NCBI GenBank assembly: GCA_937859855.1
Contig: CALMAR010000190.1
Coordinates: 1-7,390, forward strand
DNA length: 7,390 bases
From: an uncultured Kineosporia sp.
Lineage (GTDB): Bacteria > Actinomycetota > Actinomycetes > Actinomycetales > Kineosporiaceae
Direction: 5' to 3'
Shown: one piece after another, positions 1-7,390 of the stretch
Numbering within the stretch: the stretch's first letter is position 1
How the letters are laid out: every line of letters starts with the position of its first letter
The notes under the pieces: generated by a model
The model's database searches: none
Told to the model about the DNA's origin: nothing
The model's input: the letters and a program-made list of their open reading frames with translations, nothing else
Translations under genes and position numbers: made by a program

Positions 1-1
1 G

Positions 2-661
2 CTGGGTGGCCGGGCCGCCTCAGCCAGCGCCGACGTCCGGGATCTGACCCAGGTCCAGGCCGCGGCCGCGGCGATTGAAGCAGCGCTGGGCCCGGCCGAC
101 CTGCTGGTCAACAACGCCGGAGTGATCGAGACAGAAGAGGTGCCGGTCTGGCGGGCCGACCCGGACATGTGGTGGGACGTCATCGAGACCGACCTGCGCG
201 GGCCGTTCAACCTGGTCCGCGCCGTGGTACCGGGGATGATCCGGCGTGCTGGGGGCCGGGTCATCGATCTCAGCTCCGGCGCTGGCGCCAAGGATCGGGA
301 GATCTACTCAGCCTACTGTGCAGCCAAGGCCGGGCTTTTCCGGATCACCGGCAACCTGCACCTGGCCGGGGCCGAGCACGGGATCAGGGCCTTCGAGATC
401 TCGCCCGGGGTGGTGCGCACCGACATGACGTCGTCCATGGAGATGCACCAGGACCGGACCGAGTGGACGCCGCCAGAGGCCCTGACCGCTCTGGTGGTCG
501 CGGCCGCCCGGGGTGAACTCGACGCCTGGTCCGGCAGATTCTTGCGCGCAGGAGCTGACACGCTGGAGGTCCTGAGGCAGCGCGCCGCCGGTGGCGAACT
601 GCCCAGCAACGCCCGCCGGCTCGGCGTCCTGCCCTGGGGCCCGGACGATGAACTCGCCTGA
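2..661 (+). CDS. Short-chain dehydrogenase/reductase (SDR), 5'-truncated by window edge
   Basis: The frame is open from base 2 to the TGA at 659-661, so the first visible GTG (122) is internal and the true start lies upstream of the window. About 219 residues are visible. Classical SDR landmarks appear in order: an acidic DVRD segment (about bases 32-43), the LLVNNAG motif (about 101-121), the catalytic-serine strand IDLSSGAG (about 263-286), and the catalytic YCAAK (Tyr codon 314-316, Lys codon 326-328), followed by the SPGVVRTDM segment that normally shapes the cofactor and substrate pocket. The N-terminal TGxxxGxG nucleotide-binding motif is outside the window. SDRs are cytosolic NAD(P)H-dependent oxidoreductases; the substrate cannot be read from the motifs. 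It ends 49 bp before argC. An arginine promoter lies in that gap, so it is probably a separate transcription unit with no role in arginine synthesis. The family is certain, the reaction unknown. Confidence 0.9.
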   Translation: MGGRAASASADVRDLTQVQAAAAAIEAALGPADLLVNNAGVIETEEVPVWRADPDMWWDVIETDLRGPFNLVRAVVPGMIRRAGGRVIDLSSGAGAKDREIYSAYCAAKAGLFRITGNLHLAGAEHGIRAFEISPGVVRTDMTSSMEMHQDRTEWTPPEALTALVVAAARGELDAWSGRFLRAGADTLEVLRQRAAGGELPSNARRLGVLPWGPDDELA

Positions 662-674
662 GCCTGCCTCGGTC

Positions 675-708
675 CGCATAAAGTTGCTGAACTGTGTATA
701 GTCATGCG
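675..708 (+). promoter_or_regulatory. Tandem ARG-box-like operator for ArgR upstream of argC
   Basis: Two imperfect palindromes match the actinobacterial ARG-box pattern TGCATA-N2-TATGCA (pattern recalled, not searched). Site 1 at 675-688 (CGCATAAAGTTGCT) matches 8 of 12 fixed positions, and site 2 at 695-708 (TGTATAGTCATGCG) matches 9 of 12. They start 20 bp apart, two helical turns, which is the spacing expected for paired sites bound by one ArgR hexamer. Site 2 covers the -10-like element and ends 2 bp before the argC ATG, so arginine-loaded ArgR bound here would block transcription of the whole operon. The gene for the likely ligand, argR, is the sixth gene downstream (5364-5936). Binding is inferred. 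Confidence 0.6.
697..702 (+). promoter_or_regulatory. Putative -10 element of the arg operon promoter (possibly leaderless)
   Basis: TATAGT matches the TATAAT -10 consensus at 5 of 6 positions in an otherwise GC-rich region. It lies 8 bp before the argC ATG at 711, so transcription would begin at about 709-711. No Shine-Dalgarno sequence precedes that ATG, which agrees with a leaderless mRNA, common in actinobacteria. No convincing -35 hexamer is visible 16-18 bp upstream, so the promoter call rests on the -10 element and its position. Confidence 0.45.
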
Positions 709-710
709 CC

Positions 711-1757
711 ATGGGGTTGACGGCGGCCGTAGCCGGAGCCAGCGGATACGCCGGTGGTGAGCTGCTCCGGTTACTCCTCGGCCACCCCGGGTTCGAGATC
801 GGCGCGGTCACCGCGTTCAGCCATGCCGGCTCAGCCCTGGGGGAGCTCCAGCCGCACCTGATCCCATTGCGCGACCGCGTGCTGGAGCCGACGACCCCGG
901 CGATCCTGGACGGGCACGACGTGGTCTTCCTGGCTCTGCCGCACGGTCAGAGTGCCAGCATCGCCGCCGGCCTGCCGCCTGACGTCGTGGTGATCGACTG
1001 CGGCGCCGACCACCGGCTGACCGACCCGGACGCGTGGGCCGAGTTCTACGGCGGCGACCACGCTGGATCCTGGGCCTACGGCCTCCCGGAACTGATCCAC
1101 GCCGGGGGAGCCCGGCAGCGCGAGATCCTGGCCGGTGCCCGCCGGATAGCGGTGCCCGGCTGTTATCCGACGGCGGTGGCGCTGTCGCTGGCCCCGGGGT
1201 TCGCGGCCGGGCTGCTGGAGCCGGACGACGTCGTGGTGGCCGCGGCCAGCGGCACGTCCGGGGCGGGCCGGTCGCTGAAGCCGAATCTGCTGGCCAGCGA
1301 GGTGATGGGTTCAATGAGCCCATACGGGGTGGGCGGCACCCACCGGCACACCCCGGAGATGGAACAGTGCCTGTCCATCGCCGCCGCTGAGCCGGTCCGG
1401 TTGTCGTTCACTCCCATGCTGGCGCCGATGCCCCGAGGGATCCTGGCCACCAGCACGGCCACGCTCCGTACCGGTGCTGCACCCCCCGCGGTCCGCCAGG
1501 CGTGGGAAGAGGCGTACGCAGATGAGGCTTTCGTACACGTGCTGAGCAGGGGACAGTGGCCCCGTACGGCCGATACGCTCGGATCCAACAGCGCGCTCAT
1601 CCAGCTGGCCGTCGATGAGCGCATCGGCCGGGTGGTGGTGACAGGGGCCATCGATAACCTGACCAAAGGCACGGCGGGCGGGGCGGTGCAGTCAGCGAAC
1701 CTGGCTCTCGGCCTTCCCGAAACACTCGGGCTGCCAGCGACGGGGACGGCGCCGTGA
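711..1757 (+). CDS. argC: N-acetyl-gamma-glutamyl-phosphate reductase
   Basis: ArgC catalyses the NADPH-dependent reduction of N-acetylglutamyl-5-phosphate to N-acetylglutamate semialdehyde, the third step from glutamate in arginine synthesis, in the cytosol. The 348-residue protein has the usual length for actinobacterial ArgC. Visible landmarks are the N-terminal nucleotide-binding motif GASGYAG (residues 9-15), FLALPHG (73-79), the PGCYPT segment with catalytic Cys151, the ASGTSGAG loop (179-186), the GGTHRHTPE segment (208-216) with the conserved active-site histidine, and the C-terminal [13 protein letters not shown] segment. The ATG at 711 fits the family N-terminus; an ATG at 704 is out of frame. 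There is no Shine-Dalgarno sequence, and a -10-like element ends 8 bp upstream, suggesting leaderless translation. The stop codon overlaps a GTG (1754) that opens a 28-codon frame. It is the first gene of the operon and probably the direct target of ArgR repression. Confidence 0.97.
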   Translation: MGLTAAVAGASGYAGGELLRLLLGHPGFEIGAVTAFSHAGSALGELQPHLIPLRDRVLEPTTPAILDGHDVVFLALPHGQSASIAAGLPPDVVVIDCGADHRLTDPDAWAEFYGGDHAGSWAYGLPELIHAGGARQREILAGARRIAVPGCYPTAVALSLAPGFAAGLLEPDDVVVAAASGTSGAGRSLKPNLLASEVMGSMSPYGVGGTHRHTPEMEQCLSIAAAEPVRLSFTPMLAPMPRGILATSTATLRTGAAPPAVRQAWEEAYADEAFVHVLSRGQWPRTADTLGSNSALIQLAVDERIGRVVVTGAIDNLTKGTAGGAVQSANLALGLPETLGLPATGTAP

Positions 1758-1840
1758 GTGTTCTGGCGAATGGCCTCGATCAGTCAGACCAGGTGCTGAA
1801 GCAGGCCGGACGGAACACCGAGGAGACCTCGTGCACCTGA
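1754..1840 (+). CDS. 28-codon mini-ORF linking argC to the ACT-domain gene (possible leader or decayed argJ start)
   Basis: A GTG at 1754 overlaps the argC stop as GTGA and opens a frame of 28 codons, beginning VSVLANGL, that ends at TGA 1838-1840, 10 nt inside the next gene. A GGGGA run at 1742-1746 lies 7 nt upstream and could serve as a weak ribosome-binding site. The predicted peptide resembles no domain I recognise and has only one arginine codon, so it is not an attenuation leader peptide. Its position and first codons (GTG AGT GT) are like the usual actinobacterial argC/argJ junction, so it may be what remains of an argJ 5' end. It could equally be a non-coding spacer, or serve only to carry ribosomes onto the next start. 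Whether it is a gene is doubtful. Confidence 0.25.
   Translation: MSVLANGLDQSDQVLKQAGRNTEETSCT
1820..1825 (+). promoter_or_regulatory. Ribosome-binding site that decides the GTG start of the ACT-domain gene
   Basis: GAGGAG ends 5 nt before the GTG at 1831 and is the clearest Shine-Dalgarno sequence in this part of the window. It supports GTG 1831 over the in-frame ATG at 1858, which has no comparable site. Confidence 0.65.
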
Positions 1841-2220
1841 TCCAGTACAAGCAGGCCATGGCCGTCGTCCGGTTGCCCGCCGACGCCGACGAACCGGACT
1901 GGGCGATAGGCGAGCCACTGGTCAGCGTGACTCGCACCGCTGACGAGACCTCGGTGTTCTGCCCGACCAACTGCCTGCCCGAGCCGATCCCCGGTCCTTT
2001 CGAAGGTCCCTTCACGGTGACCCGCGCAGCCGGAACGCTGGAGTTCAGCCAAATCGGGATCCTGCTCAAGCTGCTGAAGCCGCTCTCGGACGCCGGGCTG
2101 CCGGTGCTCACGGTTTCCACCTATGACACTGACTGGATCCTGGTTCCGGCCCAGCAATCCCAGGTCGCCACCTCGGTATGGCGGCACGCCGGGCACACGG
2201 TGACCGAGGACGCCGAGTGA
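1831..2220 (+). CDS. Small ACT-domain protein (ACT_7 / COG3603-like, CASTOR-related family)
   Basis: This 129-residue protein occupies the place between argC and argB where actinobacteria normally carry argJ. It is not ArgJ: it is about a third of the length and lacks the ArgJ autoprocessing region. The pattern SVTRTxDE (residues 32-39), a central FSQIGIL strand-turn-helix (72-78), PLSDAGLPVL (84-93), and above all STYDTDWILV (96-105) followed by a final helix and AGHTV, is that of the small bacterial ACT proteins related to the C-terminal ACT unit of human CASTOR arginine sensors and to aspartokinase ACT domains. ACT domains bind amino acids and regulate enzymes; no catalytic residues are expected. 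There is no signal peptide or membrane segment. The GTG start is chosen for its GAGGAG site. Its stop overlaps a GTG, and its last codons are the first copy of a 17-bp tandem repeat. A role in sensing arginine or modulating ArgB is inference from position. The family call is firm, the function unknown. Confidence 0.85.
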   Translation: MHLIQYKQAMAVVRLPADADEPDWAIGEPLVSVTRTADETSVFCPTNCLPEPIPGPFEGPFTVTRAAGTLEFSQIGILLKLLKPLSDAGLPVLTVSTYDTDWILVPAQQSQVATSVWRHAGHTVTEDAE

Positions 2221-2254
2221 GCGAGGACGCCGAGTGAGCGAGGACGCCGAGTGA
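2204..2254 (+). repeat. 17-bp tandem repeat, three copies, between the ACT gene and argB
   Basis: Three head-to-tail copies of (C/G)CGAGGACGCCGAGTGA lie at 2204-2220, 2221-2237 and 2238-2254. Copies 2 and 3 are identical, and copy 1 differs only at its first base. Copy 1 encodes the end of the ACT protein and its stop. Each copy carries a GAGGA Shine-Dalgarno-like run, a 6-nt spacer and a GTG that overlaps a TGA. Because 17 is not a multiple of 3, the three GTG codons (2217, 2234, 2251) lie in three different frames. The array probably arose by duplication of the ancestral stop/start junction. Confidence 0.9.
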
Positions 2255-2283
2255 GCGGGTGCTGGGCCAGCGGGGCTGCATGA
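2217..2283 (+). promoter_or_regulatory. Relay of overlapping mini-ORFs that may couple ACT-gene translation to argB
   Basis: Three very short frames follow one another: GTG 2217 to TGA 2237 (encoding MSEDAE if GTG is read as Met), GTG 2234 to TGA 2254 (same peptide), and GTG 2251 to TGA 2283 (10 codons). The first starts on the ACT stop codon (GTGA), each next one starts on the previous stop (GTGA), and the last ends on the argB ATG at 2280 (ATGA). Each of the three GTG codons has a GAGGA run 6 nt upstream. A terminating ribosome could therefore restart repeatedly and arrive at argB. The chain of overlaps is directly visible; the coupling function is inferred, and the peptides themselves are probably of no importance. 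Confidence 0.4.
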
Positions 2284-3181
2284 GCCTCCAGCTGGGTGAG
2301 CCGATCCTCGGTGCCGAGCAGAAGGCCGAGGTGCTGATCGAGGCGCTGCCCTGGATGCAGCGCTTCAACGGCGCCATCGCGGTGATCAAGTACGGCGGCA
2401 ACGCCATGGTGGACGACCAGCTGAAGCGTGCCTTCGCTCAGGACGTGGTGTTCCTCCGCTCGGCCGGGCTGAAACCGGTGGTCGTGCACGGCGGCGGCCC
2501 GCAGATCTCGGCCATGCTGGCCCGGCTCGGTATCCGCAGCGAATTCCGCGGCGGCCTGCGAGTGACCACGCCGGACGCCATGGACGTGGTCCGGATGGTG
2601 CTGACCGGCCAGGTCGGCCGGGAGCTGGTCGGACTGATCAATGCGCACGGTGCGCTCGCGGTCGGCTTGTCCGGCGAGGACGGCGGGCTGTTCCGGGCCG
2701 CCCGGCGCGGCGCGATCATCGACGGCGAAGAGGTGGACATCGGGCTAGTCGGCGATGTGGTGGACGTGGATCCGGCGGCTGTGCTGGATCTGATCGAGGC
2801 GGGCCGGATCCCGGTGGTGTCCACCGTGGCTCCCGACGACGAGGGCCAGGTGCTGAATGTGAACGCCGACACTGCGGCGGCGGCCCTGGCGGTGGCGTTG
2901 AACGCGGCCAAGTTCGTCGTGCTCACCGACGTCGAAGGCCTGTACGCGAACTGGCCGGACCGGAGTTCACTGCTGGCCGAGGTCAGCGAGGACGACCTGG
3001 AGCGCATGCTGCCCCAGCTGCAGGCCGGGATGGTGCCCAAGATGGAAGCCTGCCTGCGGGCGGTGCGCGGCGGCGTCCCGCAGTCGACCGTGATCGACGG
3101 GCGGATCCGGCACAGCCTGCTGCTGGAGGTATTCACCCCTGAAGGTGCGGGCACCATGGTGGTGCCGGCCAAGGCCGCCTC

Positions 3182-3185
<4 letters not shown>
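2280..3185 (+). CDS. argB: N-acetylglutamate kinase
   Basis: ArgB phosphorylates N-acetylglutamate with ATP, the usual controlled step of arginine synthesis. The amino-acid-kinase fold is clear: KYGGNAM (residues 38-43 with the phosphate-binding lysine), the HGGGPQI glycine loop (70-76), GGLRVT (91-96), NVNAD (193-197) and VLTDVEGLY (214-222). At about 301 residues with an N-terminal helix before the core (EALPWMQRF) and the C-terminal GMVPKMEAC (250-258) and [16 protein letters not shown] segments, it is the long, hexameric, arginine-inhibited type rather than the short insensitive type of Escherichia coli. I place the start at ATG 2280, which overlaps the TGA of a mini-ORF (ATGA). GTG 2259 in the same frame would add seven residues and cannot be excluded; neither has a strong Shine-Dalgarno sequence. 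Its stop overlaps the argD GTG. Confidence 0.95.

Positions 3186-7390
<4,205 letters not shown>

Noticed and set aside
662..696. Intrinsic terminator after the SDR gene
   Set aside because: No GC-rich stem followed by a T-run is visible in the 49-bp gap.
1758..1830. Frameshifted or degraded argJ hidden in the argC-ACT gap
   Set aside because: The gap is only 73 bp, against about 1.2 kb for argJ, and no ArgJ motif appears in any frame. At most the first few codons could be a relic, reported separately as a low-confidence finding.
1754..1840. Arginine attenuation leader peptide
   Set aside because: Only one arginine codon is present and there are no alternative hairpins followed by a T-run. 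The position inside the operon also argues against an attenuator.

Overview
The window is high-GC DNA with strong G/C preference at third codon positions and frequent GTG starts. Its gene order (argC ... argB-argD-argF-argR ... argH on one strand) points to an actinomycete. I cannot name the genus from the sequence.

Layout, all on the + strand: (1) positions 2-661, the 3' part of a short-chain dehydrogenase/reductase gene whose start lies outside the window; (2) positions 662-710, a 49-bp gap that holds the promoter/operator of the arginine operon, with two ARG-box-like sites 20 bp apart and a -10-like element placed so that the mRNA may begin at or next to the argC start codon; (3) argC (711-1757); (4) a small ACT-domain protein (1831-2220) in the position usually held by argJ; (5) a 17-bp repeat in three tandem copies (2204-2254); (6) argB, argD, argF, argR and argH (2280-7378), joined head to tail by start/stop overlaps. 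A further reading frame may begin at 7371 and run off the end.

Together ArgB, ArgC and ArgD turn N-acetylglutamate into N-acetylornithine. ArgF turns ornithine into citrulline, and ArgH turns argininosuccinate into arginine and fumarate. ArgR is the arginine-dependent repressor that should close the operon through the sites before argC. Two pathway steps are not encoded here: deacetylation of N-acetylornithine (argJ or argE) and argininosuccinate synthesis (argG). ArgF has the ornithine-type SMG loop and HCLP motif, so the cell must make free ornithine with an enzyme encoded elsewhere.

The most interesting part is 1754-2283. There argJ is absent, an ACT-domain protein of the family related to the CASTOR arginine sensors sits next to the arginine-sensitive type of NAG kinase, and a 17-bp repeat creates a staircase of tiny ORFs. 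Each tiny ORF starts on the previous stop codon, and the last one ends on the argB ATG. The remainder is an ordinary arginine biosynthesis operon.
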